Source: Kitasatospora sp. MAA19 (GTDB taxonomy: Bacteria > Actinomycetota > Actinomycetes > Streptomycetales > Streptomycetaceae). Taken from it: a stretch of DNA of 64,000 nt. The stretch covers positions 434,001-498,000 of the forward strand of contig NZ_JARXYZ010000002.1 of NCBI RefSeq assembly GCF_029894125.1, given 5' to 3'. Both the position numbers and the translations under genes were made by a program. The notes beneath the pieces were generated by a model. That model did no database searches. It was not told the origin of the DNA and saw nothing but the letters and a program-made list of their open reading frames with translations. Below, one piece after another: positions 17,401 to 26,673 of this stretch (within the stretch, counting starts at the first letter, position 1; every line of letters begins with the position of its first letter).

Positions 17401-18516
17401 ATGGACACGACCGTGGATCTCGATACGTTCTCCTCGCTCGTCGAGCGCCCCGACGAAAGCGCCCGACGGGCCGCCGAGGAACGCTGGCAGGAGGCCGAGC
17501 GGCCGCGCGGCGGGCTCGGCAAGCTGGAGGAGCTGGGCAGCTGGCTCTCGTCCGTGCAGGGGCGCTCCCCCGTACGGCCGGTGTCGGCCCCCAAGGTGCT
17601 GCTGTTCGCCGCCGACCACGGCGTGGCAGCGCTCGGGGTGTCCCGGCTGCCCGCCAAGGGCGGCACCGCCGCACGGGTACGCGCGGTGCTGGACGGCACC
17701 GCACCGATCGCCCGGCTGGCCCGGCGCTACGGCGCCGAGGTGCGGGTGGTCGACGTCGCGGTGGACACCGACCCCGCCGACTTCCCGGACGAGGTGGTCA
17801 CCCACCGGATCCGGCGCGGCTCCGGCCGGATCGACGTCGAGGACGCACTCACCCCCGAGGAGACCGCACGGGCCTTCCGGGCCGGCATGGCCGTCGCCGA
17901 CGAGGAGGCCGACGCCGGCACCGACCTGGTGCTCCTCGGCGACCTCGGCGTCGGCTCGACCACCGTCGCCGCCGTCCTGGTCGGCGCGCTGTGCGGAACG
18001 GACGCGGCCGCCGTCACCGGGCGCGGCTCGGGCGTCGACGACCGGGTGTGGATGGTCAAGTGCGCGACCATCCGGGACTCCCTGCGGCGGGCCCGGCCGG
18101 TCCTCGGCGACCAGTTGGCGCTGCTCGGCGCCACCGGCGGGGCCGACTTCGCGGCGATCACCGGTTTCCTGCTGCAGGCCGCGGTGCGACGACTGCCGGT
18201 GGTGCTGGACGGCGTCGTCTCGGCGGCCTGCGCGCTGGTCGCGCAGCGGATCGCCTTCCGGGCGCCGGAGTGGTGGCGGGCCGGGCAGTCCAGCGGCGAG
18301 CCCGCCCAGGCGAAGGCGTACGACCGGCTCACCCTGACGCCGCTGCAGGACCAGGGGATCACCATGGGCGAGGGCGTCGGCGCGCTGCTGGCCCTGCCGC
18401 TGCTCCAGGCCGCGGGCGACGCGCTCGCGGACGAGGCGCCGCAGCCGTACGTGCCGCCGGCACCGAAGGAGCAGCCGAAGCTGCCGTCGGCGGCGGACCT
18501 GCTGCGAAGGCTGTAG
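17401..18516 (+). CDS. cobT: Nicotinate-nucleotide-dimethylbenzimidazole phosphoribosyltransferase
   Basis: This 371-residue enzyme makes alpha-ribazole phosphate from nicotinate mononucleotide and dimethylbenzimidazole. Family landmarks are LLFAADHGVAALGVS, LGDLGVGSTTVAAVL and DGVVSAACALVAQR. The catalytic Glu is expected in the C-terminal PLQDQGITMGEGVGALLALP segment. Start ATG 17401 gives a normal family length. It is the middle gene of cobU-cobT-cobS. A two-tier hairpin in the following gap may tune expression of cobS. Confidence 0.94.
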   Translation: MDTTVDLDTFSSLVERPDESARRAAEERWQEAERPRGGLGKLEELGSWLSSVQGRSPVRPVSAPKVLLFAADHGVAALGVSRLPAKGGTAARVRAVLDGTAPIARLARRYGAEVRVVDVAVDTDPADFPDEVVTHRIRRGSGRIDVEDALTPEETARAFRAGMAVADEEADAGTDLVLLGDLGVGSTTVAAVLVGALCGTDAAAVTGRGSGVDDRVWMVKCATIRDSLRRARPVLGDQLALLGATGGADFAAITGFLLQAAVRRLPVVLDGVVSAACALVAQRIAFRAPEWWRAGQSSGEPAQAKAYDRLTLTPLQDQGITMGEGVGALLALPLLQAAGDALADEAPQPYVPPAPKEQPKLPSAADLLRRL

Positions 18517-18530
18517 ACGCAAGGTCATGG

Positions 18531-18581
18531 GCGCCCCGTCCGGGGTGCCGGGGGCTCGCCCCGGCACATCGGGCGGGGCGC
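18531..18581 (+). promoter_or_regulatory. Nested two-tier hairpin between cobT and cobS
   Basis: The outer stem pairs GCGCCCCG (18531-18538) with CGGGGCGC (18574-18581). The inner stem pairs GTGCCGGGG (18545-18553) with CCCCGGCAC (18559-18567). It ends 24 nt before the cobS GTG and could act as a partial terminator or RNA-stability element. It does not resemble a cobalamin riboswitch. Confidence 0.6.
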
Positions 18582-18604
18582 TTCCGGTTGAAGGGAAACA
18601 CGTC

Positions 18605-19384
18605 GTGCAGGGCGCCAGTTGGGCCGAGGGGCTCCGGTTCGGGTTCGGGACGCTGTCCGTGCTGCGGGTCCGGGTGGAACGGTGGGACCGGGCGGCGGCG
18701 GCGCGGGCGATGACGGCGGCCCCGGTGGTGGGGCTGGTGCTCGGGGCGGCGGCGGCCGGGGCCGGGGCGCTGGTGGCGTGGCGGGCGGGCGGACTGCTCG
18801 GGGCGGTGGCGGCGGCGGGGGTGCTGGCCGCCCTCACCCGGGGACTGCACCTGGACGGCCTGGCGGACGTGGCCGACGGCCTGGGCAGCGGGAAACCGGC
18901 CGAGGACGCGCTGCGCATCATGAAGCAGTCCGACATCGGGCCGTTCGGCGTCCTGACCCTCGCGCTCGTGCTGCTGGCCCAGATCGCCGCTCTGGCCGGG
19001 CAGTTCGCGGAGTCGACGACGCGCGGGGCGCTCGCGGTGCTTGCCTCGGCGGTGGCCGCGCGGTGCGCGCTCGCCTGGGGCTGCCTGCGGTCGGTGCCGG
19101 CCGCCCGGCCGGGCGGTCTCGGCGCGATGGTGGCGGGCACCGTCCCGCCCGCCGGGGCGGTCGCGGGGACGGCCGCCGCGGCGCTCGCGCTGGCCGCATT
19201 CGGATCGTTTGACGGATCGTCATTCCTTCGCCTCCCGGCCGCCGTTGTGCTCGGCGTCGGCTGCGCCCAGCTGCTGCTGCGGCGCTGCGTACGGCGGTTC
19301 GGCGGAATCACCGGGGACGTGCTCGGCGCGATGGCGGAGACCGCCGCGACCGGCGCACTGTTCGCCCTGGCGTTGCTCGGCTGA
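18605..19384 (+). CDS. cobS: Adenosylcobinamide-GDP ribazoletransferase (cobalamin synthase)
   Basis: This 259-residue polytopic membrane enzyme joins adenosylcobinamide-GDP with alpha-ribazole to give adenosylcobalamin. The acidic signature TRGLHLDGLADVADGLGSG and the following KQSDIGPFGVL are diagnostic. About six hydrophobic segments are visible. GTG 18605 is chosen because GAAGGGA lies about 9 nt upstream and this gives a normal N-terminus (VQGASWAEGLRFGFGTLSVL). A palindrome TGACGGATCGTCA lies inside the gene at 19210-19222. Confidence 0.94.
   Translation: MQGASWAEGLRFGFGTLSVLRVRVERWDRAAAARAMTAAPVVGLVLGAAAAGAGALVAWRAGGLLGAVAAAGVLAALTRGLHLDGLADVADGLGSGKPAEDALRIMKQSDIGPFGVLTLALVLLAQIAALAGQFAESTTRGALAVLASAVAARCALAWGCLRSVPAARPGGLGAMVAGTVPPAGAVAGTAAAALALAAFGSFDGSSFLRLPAAVVLGVGCAQLLLRRCVRRFGGITGDVLGAMAETAATGALFALALLG
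19210..19222. promoter_or_regulatory. Palindrome TGACGGATCGTCA inside cobS
   Basis: A 13-bp sequence of two TGACG half-sites around GAT. Its exact reverse complement recurs at 26571-26583. Such a sequence is a plausible TetR-type operator, but location within a gene makes function here uncertain. Confidence 0.4.
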
Positions 19385-19641
19385 CACCGGGCGGAGCGTG
19401 ATCCCAGCATGCGGACTACCATGCGGGGAGCACCGCAGCCCTGCACCGTGGCAGGTCCTGCCCGCCCGGCGCGACCGAGGAGCCGGGGCCTCTGGTGTGC
19501 GTGGCCGCGACGCGCGGGTGCGCGCGCCAGGGGGCCCGGACCCGGGGCGCGTCGGGCGGACCGGCCTGCGACGCCGGGCTGCGCCGGTGCGGCAGCCTCG
19601 CCGCAACCGGCCGTGGACCGCGAAAGAACAGGACGCATTAC

Positions 19642-21147
19642 GTGACTGCATTGTCTGTGAGCACCTCCTCCGCCGCCTCGCTGCGTGCGGACGCCCTGGT
19701 GGTCGGTGTCGCCAAGGGCCCCAAGGGCATCGCGCTGGCCCCCGGCGCCGAGGCCGTCAACGAGGCGTTCGAGGGCAAGCTGACCGAGGTCCTCAACACC
19801 CTGGGCGCGACCGGCGCCGAGGGCGAGGCCGTCAAGGTGCCCTCCCCCGCCGGCCTGAAGGCCGCGTTCGTGCTCGCGGTCGGCCTCGGTGAGGCCGCCG
19901 AGGCCGGCTACCAGCTGGAGGCGCTGCGCCGCGCCGCTGGTGTCGCCGCCCGCACCCTGGCCGGCGCCAAGAAGGCCGCGCTGGCGCTGCCGACCGAGTC
20001 CGCGGACGAGGTCGAGGCGGTCGCGCTGGGCGGCCTGCTCGGCGCGTACGCCTTCGGCACGTACAAGGGCGACGGCAACGGCAAGGAGCCGGTCGGCGAG
20101 CTGGTCGTGCTGGCCCCCCGCAAGGGCAGCAAGGACGCCAAGGCCGCCGTGGAGCGCGCCGCCGCGATCGGCGAGGAGATGAACCGGGCCCGTGACCTGG
20201 TCAACACCGCGCCGAACGACCTGAACCCGAAGAGCTTCGCCGCGATCGCCCAGGCGGCCGGCAAGGAGCACGGCCTCAAGGTCGAGGTGCTGGACGAGAA
20301 GGCGCTGGCCAAGGGCGGCTTCGGCGGCCTGCTGGGCGTCGGCAACGGCTCGGCCAACCCGCCGCGGCTGGTGAAGGTGGCCTACACCCACCCGAAGGCG
20401 AAGGCCACGCTGGCGTTCGTCGGCAAGGGCATCACCTACGACTCGGGCGGCATCTCGCTGAAGCCGGCCGGCCACAACGAGACCATGAAGTGCGACATGG
20501 CCGGCGCCGCCGCCGTGTTCGCCGCCGTGGTGGCCGCCAAGCGCCTGGGCCTGGCCGTCAACGTGACCGGCTGGCTGGCGCTGGCCGAGAACATGCCGTC
20601 CGGCACCGCCACCCGCCCGGGTGACGTGCTGCGGATGTACGGCGGCAAGACCGTCGAGGTGCTGAACACCGACGCCGAGGGCCGCCTGGTGCTGGCCGAC
20701 GCGATCGTGCGCGCCGGCGAGGAGAACCCGGACGTCATCGTCGACGTGGCGACCCTGACCGGCGCCATGGTGCTGGCCCTGGGCAACCGCACCTTCGGTG
20801 TGATGTCCAACAACGACGAGCTGCGCGACACCCTGCACACCGTCGCGGGCGAGGTGGGCGAGCAGTCCTGGCCGATGCCGCTGCCGGCCGAGCTGCGCAA
20901 GGGCATGACCGAGTCGACCATCGCCGACCTGGCCAACATGGGCGAGCGGATGGGCGGCGGCCTGGTGGCCGGCCTGTTCCTGAAGGAGTTCGTGGCCGAG
21001 GGCATCGACTGGGCGCACCTGGACATCGCCGGCCCGGCCTTCCACGAGAGCGCGCCGTTCGGCTACACCCCGAAGGGCGGCACCGCGAGCGCGGTGCGCA
21101 CCCTGGTCCGTTACGCCGAGCAGACCGCGGCCAACGGCAAGGCCTGA
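19642..21147 (+). CDS. pepA: Leucyl aminopeptidase (M17)
   Basis: This 501-residue protein is a cytosolic M17 aminopeptidase that removes N-terminal residues from peptides, using two divalent metals. Metal and catalytic residues are seen in FVGKGITYDSGGISLKP (Lys and Asp), KCDMAGAAAV and the diagnostic NTDAEGRLVLAD. GTG 19642 is selected with AGGAC 8 nt upstream; an in-frame extension to 19495 is not conserved in character. A strong terminator follows. The 257 bp upstream contain no obvious operator. Confidence 0.95.
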   Translation: MTALSVSTSSAASLRADALVVGVAKGPKGIALAPGAEAVNEAFEGKLTEVLNTLGATGAEGEAVKVPSPAGLKAAFVLAVGLGEAAEAGYQLEALRRAAGVAARTLAGAKKAALALPTESADEVEAVALGGLLGAYAFGTYKGDGNGKEPVGELVVLAPRKGSKDAKAAVERAAAIGEEMNRARDLVNTAPNDLNPKSFAAIAQAAGKEHGLKVEVLDEKALAKGGFGGLLGVGNGSANPPRLVKVAYTHPKAKATLAFVGKGITYDSGGISLKPAGHNETMKCDMAGAAAVFAAVVAAKRLGLAVNVTGWLALAENMPSGTATRPGDVLRMYGGKTVEVLNTDAEGRLVLADAIVRAGEENPDVIVDVATLTGAMVLALGNRTFGVMSNNDELRDTLHTVAGEVGEQSWPMPLPAELRKGMTESTIADLANMGERMGGGLVAGLFLKEFVAEGIDWAHLDIAGPAFHESAPFGYTPKGGTASAVRTLVRYAEQTAANGKA

Positions 21148-21160
21148 TCAGGCACCCTCC

Positions 21161-21200
21161 CCGACGGGGGCCCGGCGCGTGTGCGCCGGGCCCCCGTCGG
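21161..21200 (+). terminator. Strong terminator after pepA
   Basis: A perfect 18-bp stem (arms 21161-21178 and 21183-21200) with loop GTGT, 13 bp after the pepA stop. Confidence 0.92.
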
Positions 21201-21553
21201 CGTTCCGGCACCGGTTCGGTTACCTGCGGGTAGGCCGGGACGTCGCCCCGCACCTCTGTTCGCTGCGGGCGAAACTTTGTTCCACACTGCGGAAGAGCCA
21301 GCCCGACGGGGCCGCCCCGACGCCCATCCGGCGGCTGTCAACCCCGCGTTGAGCTGCGATGATGCCCTTCCGTCGGGGGTGTTCCCGCCCTGGTGACCAC
21401 TCTGCGGGACACCCCTGGGGTGGACCCGGACATCAGCCACCGCGAACAAGTGCGAAGATGTATTTCCGGCACGACTGGGCGCCCCACAAAGGCTTCCGAC
21501 CCACCGGACCGCGACCGGCCCGGCGACTCACCCCATTGCATGGAGGACGTGAC
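21201..21553. other. lpdA leader region with bulged inverted repeat
   Basis: No gene is visible in these 353 bp. The clearest structure is the inverted repeat 21375-21387 / 21403-21414 (GGGGTGTTCCCGC against GCGGGACACCCC, one bulged base). The lpdA promoter should lie here; an AT-richer stretch at 21445-21470 may contain a -10 element. Confidence 0.5.
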
Positions 21554-22942
21554 GTGGCGAACGACGCCAGCACCGTTTTCGACGTAGTCATTCTCGGAGG
21601 CGGAAGCGGCGGTTACGCCGCGGCGCTCCGCGCCGCTCAGCTGGGCCTGAGCGTCGCCCTGGTCGAGAAGGGTGAGCTGGGCGGCACCTGCCTGCACCGC
21701 GGCTGCATCCCGACCAAGGCGCTGCTGCACGCCGCCGAGATCGCGGACGAGACGAAGGAGGCCGCCGAGTTCGGCGTGCTGGCCACCTTCCAGGGCATCG
21801 ACATCAACGGCGTCCACAAGTACAAGGACGACGTCATCGCCGGCCTGTACAAGGGCCTGCAGGGCCTGGTCGCCTCCCGCAAGGTCACCTTCATCCAGGG
21901 CGAGGGCAAGCTCTCCTCGCAGACCTCGGTGGACGTCAACGGCCAGCGCATAGAGGGCCGCCACATCGTCCTGGCCACCGGTTCGGTGCCGCGCTCGATC
22001 CCGGGCCTGGAGATCGACGGCAACCGCGTGATCTCCTCCGACCACGCCCTCAAGCTCGACCGCATCCCGAAGTCGGCGATCATCCTCGGCGGCGGCGTGA
22101 TCGGCGTCGAGTTCGCCTCGGTCTGGAAGTCCTTCGGCGTCGAGGTCACCATCGTCGAGGCTCTGCCGCACCTCGTCCCGCTGGAGGACGAGAACTCCTC
22201 CAAGCTGCTGGAGCGCGCGTTCCGCAAGCGCGGCATCAAGTTCGAGCTGAAGGCCCGCTTCTCCGGCGTCGAGTACACCGAGACCGGTGTCCGCGTCTCC
22301 ACCGAGAACGGCAAGCAGATCGACGCCGACCTGCTGCTCGTCGCCATCGGCCGCGGCCCGGTCTCGGCCGGCCTCGGCTACGAGGAGAACGGCGTCGCGA
22401 TGGACCGCGGCTACGTCCTGGTCGACGAGTACATGCGCACCAACGTGCCCACCATCTCGGCCGTCGGCGACCTCGCCCCGACCCTGCAGCTGGCCCACGT
22501 CGGCTTCGCCGAGGGCATCCTGGTCGCCGAGCGCCTGGCCGGCCTCAAGCCGGTGCCGATCGACTACGACGGCGTCCCGCGCGTGACCTACTCCAACCCC
22601 GAGGTGGCCTCCGTCGGCATCTCCGAGGCCAAGGCCGTCGAGCTGTACGGCAAGGAGAAGGTCGTCACCCTCAAGTACAACCTGGCCGGCAACGGCAAGA
22701 GCAAGATCCTGAAGACCGCCGGCGAGATCAAGCTCGTCCAGGTCAAGGACGGCGCCGTGGTCGGCGTCCACATGGTCGGCGCCCGCATGGGCGAGCAGGT
22801 CGGCGAAGCTCAGCTGATCTACAACTGGGAGGCCCTGCCGGCCGAGGTCGCGCAGCTCATCCACGCGCACCCGACCCAGTCCGAGGCCCTGGGCGAGGCG
22901 CACCTGGCGCTGGCCGGCAAGCCGCTGCACGCGCACGACTGA
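21554..22942 (+). CDS. lpdA: Dihydrolipoyl dehydrogenase (E3)
   Basis: This 462-residue flavoprotein re-oxidises dihydrolipoyl groups of 2-oxo acid dehydrogenase complexes with NAD+. The FAD-binding [17 protein letters not shown] is at residues 15-31, the redox disulfide is in [11 protein letters not shown], and the NAD-binding [13 protein letters not shown] follows near residue 180. The C-terminal [12 protein letters not shown] carries the active-site His/Glu pair. GTG 21554 has GGAGG 7 nt upstream. sucB follows after 56 bp, so E3 and E2 are co-transcribed. Confidence 0.96.
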   Translation: MANDASTVFDVVILGGGSGGYAAALRAAQLGLSVALVEKGELGGTCLHRGCIPTKALLHAAEIADETKEAAEFGVLATFQGIDINGVHKYKDDVIAGLYKGLQGLVASRKVTFIQGEGKLSSQTSVDVNGQRIEGRHIVLATGSVPRSIPGLEIDGNRVISSDHALKLDRIPKSAIILGGGVIGVEFASVWKSFGVEVTIVEALPHLVPLEDENSSKLLERAFRKRGIKFELKARFSGVEYTETGVRVSTENGKQIDADLLLVAIGRGPVSAGLGYEENGVAMDRGYVLVDEYMRTNVPTISAVGDLAPTLQLAHVGFAEGILVAERLAGLKPVPIDYDGVPRVTYSNPEVASVGISEAKAVELYGKEKVVTLKYNLAGNGKSKILKTAGEIKLVQVKDGAVVGVHMVGARMGEQVGEAQLIYNWEALPAEVAQLIHAHPTQSEALGEAHLALAGKPLHAHD

Positions 22943-22998
22943 TCACGCCCCCACCCCCCATTTCCAGTACGCAAGACTTGATAGGAGTCGCTGAAACC

Positions 22999-24723
22999 AT
23001 GGCGGTCTCAGTAACACTGCCCGCGCTGGGCGAGAGCGTTTCCGAGGGCACCGTCACCCGTTGGCTGAAGGCCGAGGGTGAGCGTGTCGAGGTCGACGAG
23101 CCGCTGCTCGAGGTGTCGACCGACAAGGTCGACACCGAGATCCCGGCGCCGGCCTCCGGCATCCTGGCCTCGATCAAGGTCGGCGAGGACGAGACCGTCG
23201 AGGTCGGCGCCGAGCTGGCGATCATCGACGACGGCTCCGGCGCCCCGGTCCCGGCCGCCGCCCCGGCCGTCGAGGCCGCGCCCGTCGCCGCCCCGGCCCC
23301 GGTCGTGGAGGCGCCCGCCGCCCCCGCGCCGGTCGCCGCGCCGGCTCCGGCCGCCGCTCCGGCCGCTCCGGCCGGCGACGCCACCCCGGTCCTGCTGCCC
23401 GCGCTGGGCGAGTCGGTCACCGAGGGCACCGTCACCCGCTGGCTGAAGGCCGAGGGTGAGACGGTCGAGGTCGACGAGCCGCTGCTCGAGGTCTCCACCG
23501 ACAAGGTCGACACCGAGATCCCGTCGCCGGTCGCCGGTGTCGTGGTGAAGATCCTGGTCGGCGAGGACGAGACCGCCGAGGTCGGCGCTCAGCTCGCGCT
23601 GATCGGCGCCGCTGGTGCCGTCGCCGCCGCTCCGGCCCCCGTTGCCCCGGCCGCTCCGGCTCCGGCGGCTCCGGCTCCGGTCGCCGCTGCCCCGGCCCCG
23701 GCCGCCGCTCCCGCCCCGGCCCCGGCCGCCGCTCCGGCCGCTCCGGCCCCGGTCGCCGCTCCGGCCCCGGTCGCGCCAGCCGCCCCGGTGGCCGACGCCG
23801 GTGACGCCTACGTCACCCCGCTGGTGCGCAAGCTCGCCGCCGAGCACGGCGTCGCGCTGAACGCCGTCGCCGGCACCGGCGTCGGCGGCCGCATCCGCAA
23901 GCAGGACGTCATCGCCGCCGCGGAGGCCGCCAAGGCCGCTCCGGCCCCGGTCGCCGCCGCCGCTCCGGCCGCCGCGCCGAAGGCCGCCGCCGCGCCGTCC
24001 GCCCTGCGCGGCCAGACCGTCAAGATGACCCGCATGCGCAAGGTCATCGGCGACAACATGCTGAAGGCCCTGCACGAGCAGGCCCAGCTGACCAGCGTGG
24101 TCGAGGTGGACGTCACCAAGATCATGTCGCTGCGCGGCAAGGCCAAGGAGGGCTTCCTCGCCCGCGAGGGCGTCAAGCTGTCCCCGATGCCGTTCTTCGT
24201 CAAGGCCGCCGCCCAGGCGCTGAAGACCCACGCGGTCGTCAACGCCCGGATCAACGAGGCCGAGGGCACCGTCACCTACTTCGACACCGAGAACATCGGT
24301 ATCGCGGTGGACTCCGAGAAGGGTCTGATGACCCCGGTCATCAAGGGTGCGGGCGACCTCAACATCGCCGGCATCTCGAAGAAGACCGCCGAGCTGGCCG
24401 CCAAGGTCCGCGACAGCAAGATCACCCCGGACGAGCTGTCCGGTGCGACCTTCACCATCAGCAACACCGGCTCGCGCGGTGCGCTGTTCGACACCGTGAT
24501 CGTGCCGCCGAACCAGGTCGCCATCCTGGGCATCGGCGCCACCGTCAAGCGCCCGGTGGTCATCGAGGCCGACGGCGGCACCGCCATCGGCATCCGCGAC
24601 ATGACCTACCTGTCGCTCTCCTACGACCACCGCCTGGTGGACGGCGCCGACGCCGCCCGCTACCTGGTCGCGGTCAAGGAGATCCTGGAGGCCGGCGAGT
24701 TCGAGGTCGAGCTCGGCCTGTAA
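22999..24723 (+). CDS. sucB: 2-oxo acid dehydrogenase E2, dihydrolipoyl succinyltransferase, two lipoyl domains
   Basis: This 574-residue E2 has two near-identical lipoyl domains (lipoylated Lys43 and Lys169, each in STDKVDTEI), long Ala/Pro linkers at about residues 80-125 and 205-270, a peripheral-subunit-binding domain ([17 protein letters not shown] to GGRIRKQDV) and a C-terminal acyltransferase core with the catalytic [16 protein letters not shown]. It provides succinyltransferase activity in the 2-oxoglutarate dehydrogenase complex; a pyruvate role is also possible because some actinobacterial E2 proteins are shared. The ATG has AGGAG 11 nt upstream. The linker DNA is highly repetitive but coding. 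Confidence 0.93.
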   Translation: MAVSVTLPALGESVSEGTVTRWLKAEGERVEVDEPLLEVSTDKVDTEIPAPASGILASIKVGEDETVEVGAELAIIDDGSGAPVPAAAPAVEAAPVAAPAPVVEAPAAPAPVAAPAPAAAPAAPAGDATPVLLPALGESVTEGTVTRWLKAEGETVEVDEPLLEVSTDKVDTEIPSPVAGVVVKILVGEDETAEVGAQLALIGAAGAVAAAPAPVAPAAPAPAAPAPVAAAPAPAAAPAPAPAAAPAAPAPVAAPAPVAPAAPVADAGDAYVTPLVRKLAAEHGVALNAVAGTGVGGRIRKQDVIAAAEAAKAAPAPVAAAAPAAAPKAAAAPSALRGQTVKMTRMRKVIGDNMLKALHEQAQLTSVVEVDVTKIMSLRGKAKEGFLAREGVKLSPMPFFVKAAAQALKTHAVVNARINEAEGTVTYFDTENIGIAVDSEKGLMTPVIKGAGDLNIAGISKKTAELAAKVRDSKITPDELSGATFTISNTGSRGALFDTVIVPPNQVAILGIGATVKRPVVIEADGGTAIGIRDMTYLSLSYDHRLVDGADAARYLVAVKEILEAGEFEVELGL

Positions 24724-24760
24724 GGCACTTCGGCCGTTCCGGCCGTATTCGGCTGCACCG

Positions 24761-24794
24761 GAGCCCCGCGTCGTCCCCGGACGACGCGGGGCTC
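24761..24794 (+). terminator. Terminator after sucB
   Basis: A perfect 16-bp stem (24761-24776 and 24779-24794) lies 37 bp after the sucB stop codon. Confidence 0.88.
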
Positions 24795-24879
24795 CGCCGC
24801 TGTCTGCGTCGAACATCACCAGCGTTTCGCCGGGCCATGGCATGCGCGGGGGCTGGCTAACGGGGATGCTTGAGCGGTG

Positions 24880-25395
24880 ATGGACGAGACCGACTTCTGG
24901 CAGATGATCGACGAGACCTGGGAGGCCGCCGAGGGCGATCCGGACGAGCAGGCCGACCGCCTGGTGGAACGGCTGGTCCAGCTGACCCCGGACGACGTCA
25001 TCGACTTCGCCCGGCTGTTCGAGGCCCGGTTCCAGCGGGCCTACCGCAACGACCTCTGGGGCGCCGCCTACCTACTGCTGGACGGTGCCTCCGACGACAC
25101 CTTCGACTACTTCCGCTGCTGGCTGATCGGCCAGGGCCGGGAGGTCTTCGAGGGCGCGCTGGTCGAGCCGGACGACCTGGCGGACCTGTTGCCGGAGTTC
25201 GACGAGGAGGAGGACGGCGAGGCCGAGGACCTCGGCTACGCCGCCGACGAGGCGTACGAGCAGCTGACCGGCCTGCCGCTGCCCGAGGTCGGCGGGCGGC
25301 AGCCCGGGCGGCCGGCCGGCGCGGCGCTGGACTTCGACGACCCGGACGTCATGGCGAAACGGTTTCCCAAGCTCTGGGAGCGCTACGGGGACTGA
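24880..25395 (+). CDS. DUF4240-domain protein
   Basis: This 171-residue, strongly acidic protein carries the DUF4240 pattern in MDETDFWQMIDETW through FDYFRCWLIGQGREVFEGAL, about residues 1-100. The acidic tail ends KRFPKLWERYGD. There is no signal or membrane segment. Function is unknown. ATG 24880 is annotated; GTG 24877 is in frame. A tiny frame ATG-CTT-GAG-CGG-TGA at 24866-24880 ends on the start codon (TGATG), which may be a leader. It is convergent with the DUF2510 gene, 15 bp between stops. Confidence 0.82.
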   Translation: MDETDFWQMIDETWEAAEGDPDEQADRLVERLVQLTPDDVIDFARLFEARFQRAYRNDLWGAAYLLLDGASDDTFDYFRCWLIGQGREVFEGALVEPDDLADLLPEFDEEEDGEAEDLGYAADEAYEQLTGLPLPEVGGRQPGRPAGAALDFDDPDVMAKRFPKLWERYGD

Positions 25396-25410
25396 CCGGG
25401 TCCGGCCACG

Positions 25411-26496
25411 TCAGGTGGTGCTGCCGCTGCCTGACGTGCCGTCCTGCTTGACGCCCTTGAGGATCTGGTCCAGCACGGACGCGTCCGGCGCGCTCGGGTC
25501 GTCGTCCACGCCGCCCTCGAAGACCACGAAGCCGCCGCCCTTGGCCGGGACGGCGGCCAGCAGTATGTAGCCCTGGGTGCCGTCCGAGGTGCGGATGTGC
25601 CAGCGCACGGCGTAGCCGAACACCCCCGCGACGGTCGCGTAGCCGGAGCCGGAGTCGGTGTGCGAGCTGATCCCGGTGAAGATCTGGCCGGCGTACGTGG
25701 GCATCGCGGCCTCGGCGGCCGCCTTGGCGGTGGTGCCCTGGACGGTGTCCTTCTCGACCGAGAACTGGCCGCGGATGCAGGAGTTGCCGTCCGCGCAGGT
25801 GTAGCGGCCGGTGCCGAGGAAGACCGTCGAGTGCGCGGAGTCGGTCGCCGCGTCCCAGCCGTCGAACACCGGGATGGTGATCGCGTGCTGGGGATCCGGG
25901 GCGGTGCTCTTGAGGGCCGGCGCCGGCTTGGGCGCGGGCACCGTCGGCGTCGGGGCGGGCGTGCCCGCGGTCGGACTGGGGCTCGGGGCGGGGCCGACGC
26001 TCTGGGTGACGGTGACCGTCGGGTTCGGGGTCGGGTCCGCCTTCGGGGAGCCGCCGCCGCTGAGCGCGATCCCGGCGATGATCCCGCCCACGGCCAGCAC
26101 GCCGACCGCGATGGCGACGATCACCCCGGGCTTCATGCGGCCGGGCGCCGGCTGCTGCGGCGGGTAGCCCGGTGCCGGGTAGCCGTAGCCCGCGCCCTGG
26201 GCGGGGTAGCCGTCTTGGCCCGGGTGGCCGTCCTGGCCCGGGTAGCCGTACGCCGGGGCGGGGGCGCCGCCCGGGTAGCCGTAGCCGGGGGTGTCCTGCG
26301 GGCCGCCGTAGCCGTACCCGGGCTGCGGGGCCGTGGGCTGCCAGCCCTGGGTGGAGGCTTCGGCGAGCTGGCCGGCGCCGCCCTGGAGCGGGCGCACCTC
26401 GCTGGTCCAGGCGTTGCCGTCCCACCAGCGCTCGTGACCGGGGGTGCCGTCCGCACCGGGGACCGGGTACCACCCGGGAGGCGTCGAGTTGCTCAC
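25411..26496 (-). CDS. DUF2510 membrane protein with Gly/Tyr/Pro-rich linker
   Basis: This 361-residue protein begins with a DUF2510 domain (PPGWYPVPGADGTPGHERWW). A low-complexity region follows with repeated GYGYPG-type motifs (about residues 55-120). One transmembrane helix is seen near residues 125-150 (VIVAIAVGVLAVGGIIAGIAL), then a Thr/Pro linker and an exported domain of about 160 residues with two cysteines (RYTCADGNSCIRG). The topology suggests a cytoplasmic DUF2510 head and an extracytoplasmic C-terminus. GTG 26496 is the start. A 15-bp palindrome lies about 75 bp upstream. Function is unknown. Confidence 0.82.
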   Translation of the reverse strand: MSNSTPPGWYPVPGADGTPGHERWWDGNAWTSEVRPLQGGAGQLAEASTQGWQPTAPQPGYGYGGPQDTPGYGYPGGAPAPAYGYPGQDGHPGQDGYPAQGAGYGYPAPGYPPQQPAPGRMKPGVIVAIAVGVLAVGGIIAGIALSGGGSPKADPTPNPTVTVTQSVGPAPSPSPTAGTPAPTPTVPAPKPAPALKSTAPDPQHAITIPVFDGWDAATDSAHSTVFLGTGRYTCADGNSCIRGQFSVEKDTVQGTTAKAAAEAAMPTYAGQIFTGISSHTDSGSGYATVAGVFGYAVRWHIRTSDGTQGYILLAAVPAKGGGFVVFEGGVDDDPSAPDASVLDQILKGVKQDGTSGSGSTT

Positions 26497-26569
26497 GGCC
26501 GTACGGTACCCGGCGGGGTGCTGGTCCAGACAGGGCGGGTCGGTCACGACTCTGCACCACTCGTCTTGA

Positions 26570-26584
26570 CTGACGATCCGTCAG
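26570..26584. promoter_or_regulatory. Palindromic operator candidate upstream of the DUF2510 gene
   Basis: CTGACGATCCGTCAG is a 15-bp palindrome (half-sites CTGACG/CGTCAG). Its inner 13 bp are the exact reverse complement of the palindrome at 19210-19222. It sits 73-88 bp upstream of the DUF2510 start, a normal operator distance. A TetR-family binder is inferred from site shape only. Confidence 0.5.
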
Positions 26585-26673
26585 GTCCGGTGGCGGGTAC
26601 GGCCGGAGGCCCGGTCGGGCCGACGGCCTGTCCGGGAGCCGGGTCGGTCGGGCAGCCGGGTCGGTCGGGCCGG

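Noticed and set aside
18517..18604. Cobalamin riboswitch in front of cobS
   Set aside because: The gap is only 88 bp and holds a simple nested hairpin; the B12-box sequence was not seen, nor upstream of cobU.
17353..21045. Very long minus-strand open frame (1230 codons) across cobT, cobS and pepA
   Set aside because: It is the antisense shadow of three clear plus-strand genes. Such long open antisense frames are normal at this GC content, and its product has no domain.
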